From Niallia sp. FSL W8-0635 (GTDB lineage Bacteria > Bacillota > Bacilli > Bacillales > Cytobacillaceae), in contig NZ_JBBOYD010000001.1 in assembly GCF_038007965.1 (NCBI RefSeq), positions 3,946,501 to 4,010,500 of the forward strand: 64,000 nucleotides of DNA, given 5' to 3'. Below, piece after piece: positions 34,946-42,503 of the stretch. Position numbers and translations under genes: made by a program. The stretch's first letter is position 1; each line of letters begins with the position of its first letter. Under the pieces are notes generated by a model. The model did no database searches. It was given only the letters and a program-made list of their open reading frames with translations, and had not been told where the DNA came from.

Positions 34946-35914
34946 TTATTTCACTAGGCTTTCTACTACGTCATCAATAATTTGTGTGTTAGCAATTGGA
35001 CCTGCATATAGCCAGCTTGTATCTGGGCCATATTCATATATGTTTCCGCTTTTAACGGCTGGGATGTTGGACCATAAGGAATCATTAAGTACTTCTGCTC
35101 CTTCTCCATCACTGTTGATTAGGAATAGATGGTCTGCATCTAGTTGCGCCAGTTTTTCTAAGGAAATCGCGGACCAGTTACCTGTTGCTGTAGCGGAAAT
35201 TTCTTTGACTACTTCTGGTACTTTTAATCCTAAATCGCCATATAGTACAGCACCGCTTGATACATTTTCTCCTACAATAAATAATTGATTGGACACAAGC
35301 CAGATTGCTGCTGCTGATTCGTCCTTAATGGATTCTTGAATTTTTCCTTTTGCTTCTTCTGCTTTTTCGTTATAGTCTGCTAATACTTTTTCTGCTTCTT
35401 CTTTTTTCCCTACTACTTCTCCAATAGTTTGTAATCTAGTGCGCCAGTCATTATTATTTTCTTTGGCAACTACATAGGTTGGAGCAATTGTTGCATATTG
35501 ATCATATTTAGCCCCTTCTACTGCCGAAGCCGAAGACATTAATACTAAATCAGGAGCAAAGCTAGATACTGCTTCGTAAGGCAATGTAGAATCAATAGTT
35601 GGAATATCTTTTAAATATTCTTGCAGATATTCTTGAACGCCCTTACCTTCTTGAACAGACCATTGGGCTACTGGAGTAACACCTAATGCTATTAAATCAT
35701 CTTCTAAGTAAGAACCGATAATACTTTTTGGCTCTGCCGGAACTTTCACCTCATTACCAACAGCATCTGTCAGTGTACGTTCTGTTGCTTCTTTAGACTC
35801 AGCGTTTTCTTTATTGTTTTCTTCTTTACTATTATTATTTCCACATGCTGCTAGAACAGTGAAAACCAATAGTAAACAAATAAATAATATCGATTTCATT
35901 GTACGATTTTTCAT
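34946..35914 (-). CDS. yfiY: Siderophore ABC transporter substrate-binding lipoprotein (YfiY-like)
   Basis: A 322-residue lipoprotein (lipobox VLAACGNN) of the FecB/FhuD type III binding-protein fold (RTLTDAVGNEVKVPAEPKSI, then VVESLVK at the end). It is divergent from two FecCD permease genes, the same arrangement as B. subtilis yfiY and yfiZ-yfhA, which import hydroxamate-citrate siderophores such as schizokinen. Its ATG follows AGGAGGAT. A Fur box lies 40 bases upstream, so it is repressed by iron. Orthology is judged from family and layout, so the ligand is an inference. Confidence 0.82.
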   Translation of the reverse strand: MKNRTMKSILFICLLLVFTVLAACGNNNSKEENNKENAESKEATERTLTDAVGNEVKVPAEPKSIIGSYLEDDLIALGVTPVAQWSVQEGKGVQEYLQEYLKDIPTIDSTLPYEAVSSFAPDLVLMSSASAVEGAKYDQYATIAPTYVVAKENNNDWRTRLQTIGEVVGKKEEAEKVLADYNEKAEEAKGKIQESIKDESAAAIWLVSNQLFIVGENVSSGAVLYGDLGLKVPEVVKEISATATGNWSAISLEKLAQLDADHLFLINSDGEGAEVLNDSLWSNIPAVKSGNIYEYGPDTSWLYAGPIANTQIIDDVVESLVK

Positions 35915-35951
35915 TATGTATCCTCCTAATAGGTTATAAATCGATTATAAA

Positions 35952-35966
35952 TGATAACGATTATCA
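35952..35966. promoter_or_regulatory. Fur box
   Basis: TGATAACGATTATCA matches the 7-1-7 Fur consensus TGATAATNATTATCA with one mismatch. It lies between the divergent binding-protein and permease genes and can control both. Confidence 0.87.
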
Positions 35967-36092
35967 CTTTCAATAAAAATATCGATTTTCCTTCTATTTT
36001 ATAGTAAAATTAATGGAAAAGTTAACTTTATCTTTTATTATTCGACAATTTACATATTATTATTTCTATATTTATCAGAAAGTGGGTTCTTC

Positions 36093-37130
36093 ATGAGTAA
36101 AGGCCATTCTTTAGAAAGTGATAAAACTACTATATTTAGACCAAAAGCTGCTAGCTTGGTTTTAATAGTCGGCATCATTTTACTAGTTATTTCTATTTGC
36201 TTGTCGATTATTTTAGGTGTAGCAGATATTAATCTCGCCACCGTTATCCAAGGGATTTTTCATTTTGATAGCACATCAACCGCTCATCAAATTGTTTATC
36301 GTTTACGCTTACCGAGAGCGCTTGCTGCCACTTTTATCGGGGCAAGTCTTGCTGTTTCTGGAGCAATCATGCAAGGGATGACGAGAAACGCACTCGCTTC
36401 TCCTTCTATTATGGGGGTTTCATCTGGTGCTATGTTCACCGTATCCATCGCATTTGCTTTTATCCCTGTAGTTTCTAATACGGTTATTATGCTATTTGCT
36501 TTTATCGGAGCCGGTTTAGGTGCAGCTTTAGTCTTTTTAATAGGTGCCCTTTCAAAAAGAGGATTAACGCCAATGAAACTAGCTCTTGCCGGGACAGCAA
36601 TTAGTGCACTTCTGGGTTCCATTTCAACTGGTATTGCACTTCGTTTTGATGTTGCAAAGGATATTAGCTTTTGGTATGCAGGAGGAGTCGCAGGAGTGCA
36701 ATGGATTAATATAAAATTGCTTATCCCTGTAGCGATTGCTGGGTTAATATTGGCTTTTTTCATTAGTAAATCCATCACCATCTTAAGCCTAGGCGAAGAC
36801 GTCGCTGCTGGATTAGGGCAAAAGGTTGGATTAATAAAACTATTAGGTACCATTGTTGTTTTACTTTTAACCGGTGCTGCAGTTGCAGTTGGTGGAACCA
36901 TTGGCTTTGTCGGACTTGTTGTTCCTCATATCGTTCGTTTTATCGTAGGTTCCGATTATCGGTTAATTATTCCTTGCTCTGCGGTCGTGGGTGCTCTTTT
37001 ATTAGTGCTGTCAGATGTGGTCGCACGTTTGATTCATCCACCTTTTGAAACACCTTTAGGAGCAATTACCGCTATAATTGGCGTTCCTTTCTTTCTTTAT
37101 TTAGCACGTCGAGAAGGGAGAGGTCTATAA
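36093..37130 (+). CDS. yfiZ: Iron-siderophore ABC permease (FecCD, YfiZ-like)
   Basis: A 345-residue FecCD/BtuC-type permease with about nine to ten membrane helices. Typical segments are RLPRALAATFIGASLAVSGA, GLGAALVFLIGALSKRG, and VGGTIGFVGLVVPHIVR, the last forming the coupling contact with the ATPase. AAAGTGGG precedes the ATG. Its TAA overlaps the ATG of the next permease by one base, so the two are translationally coupled. No ATP-binding gene is present here; in B. subtilis this importer uses the distant ATPase YusV. Confidence 0.85.
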   Translation: MSKGHSLESDKTTIFRPKAASLVLIVGIILLVISICLSIILGVADINLATVIQGIFHFDSTSTAHQIVYRLRLPRALAATFIGASLAVSGAIMQGMTRNALASPSIMGVSSGAMFTVSIAFAFIPVVSNTVIMLFAFIGAGLGAALVFLIGALSKRGLTPMKLALAGTAISALLGSISTGIALRFDVAKDISFWYAGGVAGVQWINIKLLIPVAIAGLILAFFISKSITILSLGEDVAAGLGQKVGLIKLLGTIVVLLLTGAAVAVGGTIGFVGLVVPHIVRFIVGSDYRLIIPCSAVVGALLLVLSDVVARLIHPPFETPLGAITAIIGVPFFLYLARREGRGL

Positions 37131-38146
37131 TGCCTTCTACAAAATTAAGTAATAGAAAATTATTGATGGTTAGTACAATTCTGATTGTGGCAATTGTATT
37201 TGTATTCTTTCTTAGTTTAAATATGGGGACGATAAAAATTAGCCCTATCGAGATTATAGAAGCTTTTACAGGAAAAGGTTCTACTCAAAATTTTAATATT
37301 TTATATAATTTTAGACTTCCCCGATCGGTAATTGCGATATTAATAGGAATCGGAATGGCTATTGCCGGGGCAATTTTACAAGGTGTATCGAGAAACAGTT
37401 TAGCCGATCCAGGGATTATTGGTATTAATTCCGGAGCAGGTTTTGCCGTTATTCTTTATATCTTCTTTATTCAAGGAAGTTCTTTTCAAGCAGGGTCATT
37501 ATCTGTTTATATTATGCCCTTTTTCGCCCTTGCTGGAGCATTAGTTGCTGCTGCATTAATTTACATCATCGCGTGGAAAGACGGGGTCACACCTGTTCGT
37601 TTAGTATTGGTCGGTATCGGTATTAACGCTGCTTTCGGTGCCTTGATTATCATTTTTCAATTGATGATGGATCCTCGAGATTTTACTCAAGCAACCATTT
37701 GGCTATCGGGGAGCATTTGGAGTGCAAGCTGGAGCTATGTGCTAGCTCTTTTACCTTGGATACTCGTACTTGTTCCGATTGCTATGTTTAAATTTCAATC
37801 CATCAATTTATTGCAGCTAGGAGACAATCTCGCAAAAGGACTTGGGGTGTCCATTGAGCGAGAACGAGGATTGCTTTTACTTATTGCTGTAGGACTTTCA
37901 GGTGCATGTGTTTCTGTTGGTGGAGGAATCTCCTTTTTAGGACTCCTTGCCCCACATTTAGCAAGAATGCTAGTTGGCCCAAAACACCAGCGCCTACTAC
38001 CAGTCGCAGCATTAATAGGCGCACTTCTCTTATTAACATCAGATATAATCGCCAAAAGCCTAATGGTCGGCTCAGAAATACCAGTAGGCCTTGTTCTATC
38101 CTGCTTAGGAGCACCCTATTTTATCTATCTTCTTATTAGAGAGTGA
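37130..38146 (+). CDS. yfhA: Iron-siderophore ABC permease (FecCD, YfhA-like)
   Basis: A 338-residue FecCD permease with RLPRSVIAILIGIGMAIAGA, GINSGAGFAVILY and SVGGGISFLGLLAPHLAR as family landmarks. GGGAGAGG precedes its ATG. It should form a heterodimer with the upstream permease. A REP unit begins at the base after its stop codon. Confidence 0.85.
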   Translation: MPSTKLSNRKLLMVSTILIVAIVFVFFLSLNMGTIKISPIEIIEAFTGKGSTQNFNILYNFRLPRSVIAILIGIGMAIAGAILQGVSRNSLADPGIIGINSGAGFAVILYIFFIQGSSFQAGSLSVYIMPFFALAGALVAAALIYIIAWKDGVTPVRLVLVGIGINAAFGALIIIFQLMMDPRDFTQATIWLSGSIWSASWSYVLALLPWILVLVPIAMFKFQSINLLQLGDNLAKGLGVSIERERGLLLLIAVGLSGACVSVGGGISFLGLLAPHLARMLVGPKHQRLLPVAALIGALLLLTSDIIAKSLMVGSEIPVGLVLSCLGAPYFIYLLIRE

Positions 38147-38306
38147 GGGGAAGCAGAGGGACGGTTCTATTGAGGACTTTTCTTTCCACTCCATTGTAAA
38201 AACAATAGAAGATAATTCCATTCGACTTATAACTATAATTTTTTTTACATTCTATGTACTTATGAAGGGAACAAGAGGAAGCGGAAGAACCGTCCCCCTG
38301 ATCCCC
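38147..38306. repeat. REP composite with 110-bp spacer
   Basis: Left unit GGGGAAGCAGAGGGACGGTT continuing CTATTGAGGAC (38147-38177) starts right after the yfhA stop. The inverted right unit GGAAGCGGAAGAACCGTCCC (38277-38296) with tail CTGATCCCC ends five bases before the tetR stop codon. The intervening 100 bases hold no gene. Confidence 0.85.
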
Positions 38307-38310
38307 TTCA

Positions 38311-38877
38311 TTATTTTTTTAATCCTTCTATAAAGGTAGCTATTAAATAATGAAAGCTTTCATTTACAGCTACTGGCATACCGAAGCCTTTTTGATTTTC
38401 GATGGAGGCAAAGCCATGAAGAATGCTTCTTAAGCTGCGAATAGCGTGAATGGTATCTTCTTCGTTGAGGTTGAAAGGTTTTAATACGTCTGTTAATAAT
38501 TCGATTATTTGATTGGCGACAGTACTAATTTCCTCTCCCTTTTTGGATGCTGACTCAATAGTTAACGCATATAGTCCTGGCTGCTCTCTAGCGTATGTTA
38601 AGTAAGCAACACTTAGAGGATAAATCGCCTCCCGCTTCATTTCATCCACATCCATTATTGCCTGTTTTAATAACTGATATAAATCTTCAAGTGCTCGTAA
38701 TGTCAGGAGGTTCATGATATCAGAAAGTCCATTGATATGGTTATATAGAGATGGTGATTTGATTCCAAGCCGCTTTGCCACATTCGCCATTGTCACTTCC
38801 TTCAATCCCTCTACATTTGCAATCTCAATTGCTGTTGTAATAATGTCCTTATTTGTAATACCTGCTCGTGGTGACAT
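38311..38877 (-). CDS. TetR/AcrR family transcriptional regulator
   Basis: A 188-residue repressor. The N-terminal helix-turn-helix covers residues 9-55 (AIEIANVEGLKEVTMANVAK, then RLGIKSPSLYNHI), and the C-terminal ligand domain is of the TetR_C_33/WHG kind (SLRSILHGFASIE). ATG 38877 follows AAAGGGG. It is the second gene of an operon with the MBL-fold hydrolase, three bases downstream of that stop. Twin palindromes in front of the operon are its likely operators, so it should repress itself and the hydrolase. The inducer is unknown. Confidence 0.9.
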   Translation of the reverse strand: MSPRAGITNKDIITTAIEIANVEGLKEVTMANVAKRLGIKSPSLYNHINGLSDIMNLLTLRALEDLYQLLKQAIMDVDEMKREAIYPLSVAYLTYAREQPGLYALTIESASKKGEEISTVANQIIELLTDVLKPFNLNEEDTIHAIRSLRSILHGFASIENQKGFGMPVAVNESFHYLIATFIEGLKK

Positions 38878-38879
38878 GG

Positions 38880-39578
38880 TTAGCCCCTTTCTTTCTGTAA
38901 TAATGATTCGATAGAAGCTTGAGCATTTTCAAGTAAATCTCCATGGCCTGTGGCGAGAATATTTATATTCAGGGGGAGGATTTTCTTCGCACTATTTATT
39001 GCTTCTCCTTTATTCCAAGTCGCCATTGCTGGAAATGGAAATAAAGCTCTAAATTGACCACTAACAGCGAAGCCTCCTCTTGTATGAAAAGCATCTCCCA
39101 CTATCAAACTATTGTCTCGTTTATCAAAAAAACCAAAGCTTCCCGGGGTATGTCCAGGTAAAGAAATACATGTCAAAGAACCAATTTGATCCCCATCATT
39201 TATTAATACATCTGGCTTTGTTTCTATATTTTTTGGCAAGCTCCCTTTTAAAACAAATGGTTCCTCTTCCCTGTCAATTGTGTGATCTCCACTCAATATT
39301 CTAGCATCACGTACTGATATATATACTTTTGCGTTAGGTAATCTTTCTTTTAAAGCATCCAAGGATCCAATATGGTCTCCATGGGCATGGGTTAAGATAA
39401 TCCTCGTTATTGGTTTTTTCACTTTTTCTGCAAAAGCTAGAATTTTTTTGTAACTAAAAGGTAAAGCAGTATCAATTAATGATAACTCTTCCCCTTCATC
39501 AACTAGATAACTGTTCACCGGGAAAACCATTGGCAAAAAAGTTAACTGATATAAAAAATTACGATGAATAATTCTCAC
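38880..39578 (-). CDS. MBL-fold metallo-hydrolase (YflN/glyoxalase II-like)
   Basis: A 232-residue cytoplasmic MBL-fold enzyme. Metal ligands are visible in ILTHAHGDHIGS, SLPGHTPGSFG, LIVGDAF and the late ATGHGD. This pattern is shared by lactonases and hydroxyacylglutathione hydrolase-like proteins. GTG 39578 follows AAGGAGGT. It is co-transcribed with the TetR regulator, which suggests a role in response to a small molecule, perhaps detoxification or lactone cleavage. The substrate cannot be named. Confidence 0.87.
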   Translation of the reverse strand: MRIIHRNFLYQLTFLPMVFPVNSYLVDEGEELSLIDTALPFSYKKILAFAEKVKKPITRIILTHAHGDHIGSLDALKERLPNAKVYISVRDARILSGDHTIDREEEPFVLKGSLPKNIETKPDVLINDGDQIGSLTCISLPGHTPGSFGFFDKRDNSLIVGDAFHTRGGFAVSGQFRALFPFPAMATWNKGEAINSAKKILPLNINILATGHGDLLENAQASIESLLQKERG

Positions 39579-39598
39579 TAGATAGACCTCCTTATAAA

Positions 39599-39639
39599 AA
39601 CTAATGCTATTAGTTTAATGATAACTAATAGCATTAGTT
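39599..39639. promoter_or_regulatory. Twin TetR operators in front of the MBL-tetR operon
   Basis: Two 17-bp palindromes of the form AACTAAT-N3-ATTAGTT lie at 39599-39615 and 39623-39639, 24 bp centre to centre. The two are themselves inverted copies (N3 is GCT and AGC), so the block also forms a perfect 19-bp inverted repeat. The first ends about 20 bases upstream of the hydrolase start. Confidence 0.85.
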
Positions 39640-39674
39640 TTAGCAAGCATTTATTTTAAAATGGGCTATTATAT

Positions 39675-39704
39675 AAAAAAAACGAGACCCAAATGAGTCT
39701 CGCT
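39675..39704 (-). terminator. Terminator of the riboswitch/micro-protein unit
   Basis: On the minus strand CGAGAC (39702-39697) pairs with GTCTCG (39688-39683) and is followed by eight T. It lies 35 bases after the stop of the 32-residue gene and before the operators of the next operon. Confidence 0.85.
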
Positions 39705-39738
39705 CTACTATAAAATGTTCATCCAGCTTGTGATTACA

Positions 39739-39837
39739 TTAAATTCTTCGTTTTTTTCCGCATCGTACACATTTATTGGAGTAATAACTAAATTTATGGC
39801 GTCTTTTTAGAAAACAAAGAATAGCACCAAATTTCAT
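39739..39837 (-). CDS. 32-residue zinc-knuckle micro-protein under c-di-GMP riboswitch control
   Basis: A 32-residue frame begins at ATG 39837, eight bases after GGGGATGAG, and ends at TAA 39739. The protein is strongly basic. Possible zinc ligands are Cys8 and His14 (LCFLKRRHKF) and the pair in KCVRCGKKRRI (Cys23, Cys26). The spacing C-x5-H-x8-C-x2-C recalls DUF1660-like prophage zinc knuckles, but this is only a resemblance. It is the only gene between a c-di-GMP-I riboswitch and a terminator, so its expression must respond to the second messenger. The conserved design (promoter region, aptamer, ribosome site, frame, terminator) argues that it is a real gene. Confidence 0.75.
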   Translation of the reverse strand: MKFGAILCFLKRRHKFSYYSNKCVRCGKKRRI

Positions 39838-39857
39838 TTTCTCATCCCCATTCCAAT

Positions 39858-39940
39858 AATCCGGTAATCCAGCCATCTTAGCCTATGCCTTAGATCTGTG
39901 ACTTTGCGTCCTTCCTTTTCAGGAAAGTTTGCCTTTTAAA
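39858..39940 (-). promoter_or_regulatory. Cyclic di-GMP-I riboswitch (GEMM-I)
   Basis: Read on the minus strand the element shows the GEMM-I landmarks in order: GGCAAAC (39933-39927), a hairpin CTTTCC-TGAA-AAGGAAG, GGACGCAAAG (39911-39902), CACAGATCTAAGGC, and ATGGCTGGATTACCG ending near 39862. The ribosome binding site of the 32-residue gene starts about ten bases after the aptamer and there is no terminator in between, so control of translation initiation is the likely mechanism. Confidence 0.92.
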
Positions 39941-39953
39941 CTGACTACTTTTT

Positions 39954-39979
39954 GTTTATAGTACTATTTTACTATAAAC
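39954..39979. promoter_or_regulatory. Inverted repeat in the riboswitch promoter region
   Basis: GTTTATAGTA (39954-39963) and TACTATAAAC (39970-39979) form a perfect 10-bp inverted repeat just upstream of the aptamer. On the minus strand TTTACA and TACTAT, 19 bases apart, could be a weak promoter overlapped by this repeat. The gap 39980-40154 shows nothing further apart from a long-loop GATAGGT/ACCTATC pair at 40017-40066. Confidence 0.45.
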
Positions 39980-40154
39980 ATATGTAAAAAAAAAGAAATT
40001 TTCTTCGACAAACTTCGATAGGTGTTGCTAAAGGGAGAATACTTGCTAAAAGCTTCTACCTATCTGTTAGTGACTCATTGAATTCCTTTAGATGCGCAAA
40101 AGTAAATTAATCCTTCGCACAAAAATTTTCTTAACTCTAGATATTTATGATATA

Positions 40155-40186
40155 AAAAGCCATTATCCCTATAGAATAACGACTTT
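40155..40186 (-). terminator. Terminator of the peptide/D-amino acid operon
   Basis: On the minus strand AAAGTCGTTATTC pairs, with wobble pairs, with GATAATGGCTTT and is followed by TTTTTAT. It lies 16 bases after the stop of the dehydrogenase gene. Confidence 0.7.
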
Positions 40187-40201
40187 CTTCTCATCTACCA
40201 C

Positions 40202-41194
40202 CTAATACCCAAATTGCTTATTAACTACATTTAGCAAAGGTTTCCCTTCTGAATAAAGTTGTAAATTCTGCATAAACATCCCAAATACTCTTTCTGCATG
40301 TCTAGCAGACTTGTAAGCTATATGAGGAGTTATCACAACATTATCGAGGAGCCAAAATGGGTGTCCCTTAGGTAATGGCTCTATATCAAAGACGTCTAAG
40401 GCTACTCCGCCTATTACACCTTCCTCTAAAACCTCCAATAATTCCTTTTCTACAATAGTATTTCCTCTTCCAATATTTATTAAAAAGCTATTTTTCTTCA
40501 TCTTTTTCAATCGAGATTTATCCATAAAATGAACGGTTTCCTCTGTAGAAGGCAAAGCAAGAACAACAAAATCTGAGCAAGCGATTACTTGATCTACTTC
40601 TGAAAGGCCAACTACCGAATCAGCCGGACAATCTTCTCTTCTTTTACCATTGGAATTCCGTCGGCAACCAATCACTTTCATCCCCAAACTTTTACATCTT
40701 TTAGCTACCTGGTATCCAATTTCTCCGTACCCGATAATGCCAACCGTTGATGTTTCTAAATCTATAACAGAAACATCGGTCCATAATTGCTTTGCCTGGT
40801 TTTTGTATTGTTTAGGAAGTCCTCTTGCAAAGGAAGTAATCAGAGCAATAGTATGCTCTGCAATTGGAATAGAGGTAACTCCTTTTGAGTTTGTAATTAC
40901 GATGTCGCTATTTTTTAACTGATCGTTTAACATCGCATCTATTCCTACACTAACGGAATGAATCCATTTAATATTAGGTGCATACTTTAAAATTTCTAAA
41001 TCATCCTTCAGTCCCACCGTAAATAACACATCACAATCCTCTAAATCCTTTGTTGGAATTGGTTGTTCTCCTTTAAAATCCCAAGGTTCAATTATTACCT
41101 GGGAAATTTCTTTGTATTTCGACAAGAACTCTTCTGGAACATTTCGTCTAAAATAAACTTTGGGCTGCTTTTTCTCTACCATTACTTTTTCCAT
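40202..41194 (-). CDS. D-isomer specific 2-hydroxyacid dehydrogenase
   Basis: A 330-residue NAD(P)-dependent dehydrogenase of the D-2-hydroxyacid family. The Rossmann motif is GIIGYGEIG; catalytic Arg lies in NIGRGNTI, Glu in DVFDIEPLP and His in ITPHIAY. It interconverts 2-oxoacids and D-2-hydroxyacids. It is the last gene of an eight-gene operon with a peptide importer and two aminotransferases. This suggests it reduces the 2-oxoacids that the aminotransferases make. GAGGTG precedes the ATG, which overlaps nothing; the upstream stop is two bases away. Confidence 0.9.
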   Translation of the reverse strand: MEKVMVEKKQPKVYFRRNVPEEFLSKYKEISQVIIEPWDFKGEQPIPTKDLEDCDVLFTVGLKDDLEILKYAPNIKWIHSVSVGIDAMLNDQLKNSDIVITNSKGVTSIPIAEHTIALITSFARGLPKQYKNQAKQLWTDVSVIDLETSTVGIIGYGEIGYQVAKRCKSLGMKVIGCRRNSNGKRREDCPADSVVGLSEVDQVIACSDFVVLALPSTEETVHFMDKSRLKKMKKNSFLINIGRGNTIVEKELLEVLEEGVIGGVALDVFDIEPLPKGHPFWLLDNVVITPHIAYKSARHAERVFGMFMQNLQLYSEGKPLLNVVNKQFGY

Positions 41195-41196
41195 TT

Positions 41197-42417
41197 TTAC
41201 ACCTCGTTTAATACTTCGATGCTTTTTTTGTATCGGTAATATGACTCTGCAATTCGCTGAACTCCTTTTTGAATCTCCTCTTCATTTGTAAAAGTAAAAC
41301 TTAGTCTTATATGATTGGTTTCTGCAGCATCTACATAAAAGAATTTACTTTCAATAAAACTAACCCCTCTTAAAAGTGCATCACTAGCAAATTCACTTGT
41401 ATTTATTTCTTTAGGAAAGGTTAACCAAAGAAAGAAGCCTCCTTCTGGCTCGGTAAATGTTACTTCCTCTCCAAAATATTCCTTTACTATGTCAACCATT
41501 GCTTCTTTCCTAGCACAATATAAATCATTTATTCTATTCATATGGTTTTCAAATTTTACTTCTCCCAAGAAATGAGAAATAATTTCTTGAACAAAAACAC
41601 TTGTGGATCCATCTGATTTTAACATTTTCATTCGCTGGATAATTACATCATCATCCGCTATAGCCCAGCCCATTCTAATTCCTGGTGCAATCGTTTTAGA
41701 AAAGGTACTTAAATAAATAACCCTTTTCGGACCGAAAGAATAAATAGAGGGCAATTTCTCTCCAGAAAAACAAAGCTCTACATATGCATCATCTTCTAGT
41801 ACATAAAAATTATATTCATAAGCAAGTTCAGCAAGCTTCTTTCTTCTTTCTATCGATAAGCAAACACCAGTAGGATTATGATAATTTGGCATCACATAAA
41901 TAAACTTGGGAATCGGGATATTATTCTTAACTGCTTCCTTCAATTTACTCTCAAGTTTGTCTGTCATTAAACCATTTTCATCAATAGGTATTGACGAAAT
42001 TTTTACTTCAGCAAGGGAGAATTGTCTAATTGCGCCAAAAAAAGTCGGCGCCTCCACCCAAACATGATCCCCAGGGTCTGTTAAGGTTCTTGTTGCTAAG
42101 TCAATAGCTTGCATAGAACCAGCAGTAACAAGAATATTTGGTTTGTCTACTACGATTGATACATGTTTGGAGCGTCTTTGAATCCAATTTACAACATGAT
42201 CAGGACCTTCTCCTCCTGAATATTGCAGAGCTTTTGGACCATCCAATTGCAATGCAGACACTGCTGATTGAGACAATAAAGGAATATCAAATGATTCTTT
42301 CGCAGGATGACCAAAGGCAAATGGAATTAAATCAGGATGTTTTTTCGCATTAGCTGCAGATAATAAAGGCATTTCTGGAAACCTATTTGATAACGGATAC
42401 TCTTTTACTACTTCCAT
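41197..42417 (-). CDS. PLP-dependent aminotransferase (fold type I, LysN/2-aminoadipate-like)
   Basis: A 406-residue aminotransferase of the class I/II family, close to the catalytic part of MocR proteins and to 2-aminoadipate aminotransferases, but without a GntR domain. The PLP lysine lies in STFSKTIAPGIRMGW; NYHNPTGVC supplies the Asn and EDDAYVEL the Asp of the cofactor site. GGGGGAAAT precedes the ATG. It overlaps none of its neighbours but sits two bases before the dehydrogenase gene. It may process aromatic or branched-chain amino acids released from imported peptides. Confidence 0.9.
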   Translation of the reverse strand: MEVVKEYPLSNRFPEMPLLSAANAKKHPDLIPFAFGHPAKESFDIPLLSQSAVSALQLDGPKALQYSGGEGPDHVVNWIQRRSKHVSIVVDKPNILVTAGSMQAIDLATRTLTDPGDHVWVEAPTFFGAIRQFSLAEVKISSIPIDENGLMTDKLESKLKEAVKNNIPIPKFIYVMPNYHNPTGVCLSIERRKKLAELAYEYNFYVLEDDAYVELCFSGEKLPSIYSFGPKRVIYLSTFSKTIAPGIRMGWAIADDDVIIQRMKMLKSDGSTSVFVQEIISHFLGEVKFENHMNRINDLYCARKEAMVDIVKEYFGEEVTFTEPEGGFFLWLTFPKEINTSEFASDALLRGVSFIESKFFYVDAAETNHIRLSFTFTNEEEIQKGVQRIAESYYRYKKSIEVLNEV

Positions 42418-42503
42418 GTATTTCCCCCATTTATACTAGTTTTGTCTGCTTTTGTAAGATTCATTGCTTTTACCTGCAATCAAAATAGTAGAATCATTCC
42501 ACT

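Noticed and set aside
36296..36901. 201-residue open frame antisense to yfiZ
   Set aside because: It lies inside a strongly conserved FecCD permease gene, has no ribosome binding site and a low-complexity Ala/Pro/Thr composition typical of an opposite-strand shadow.
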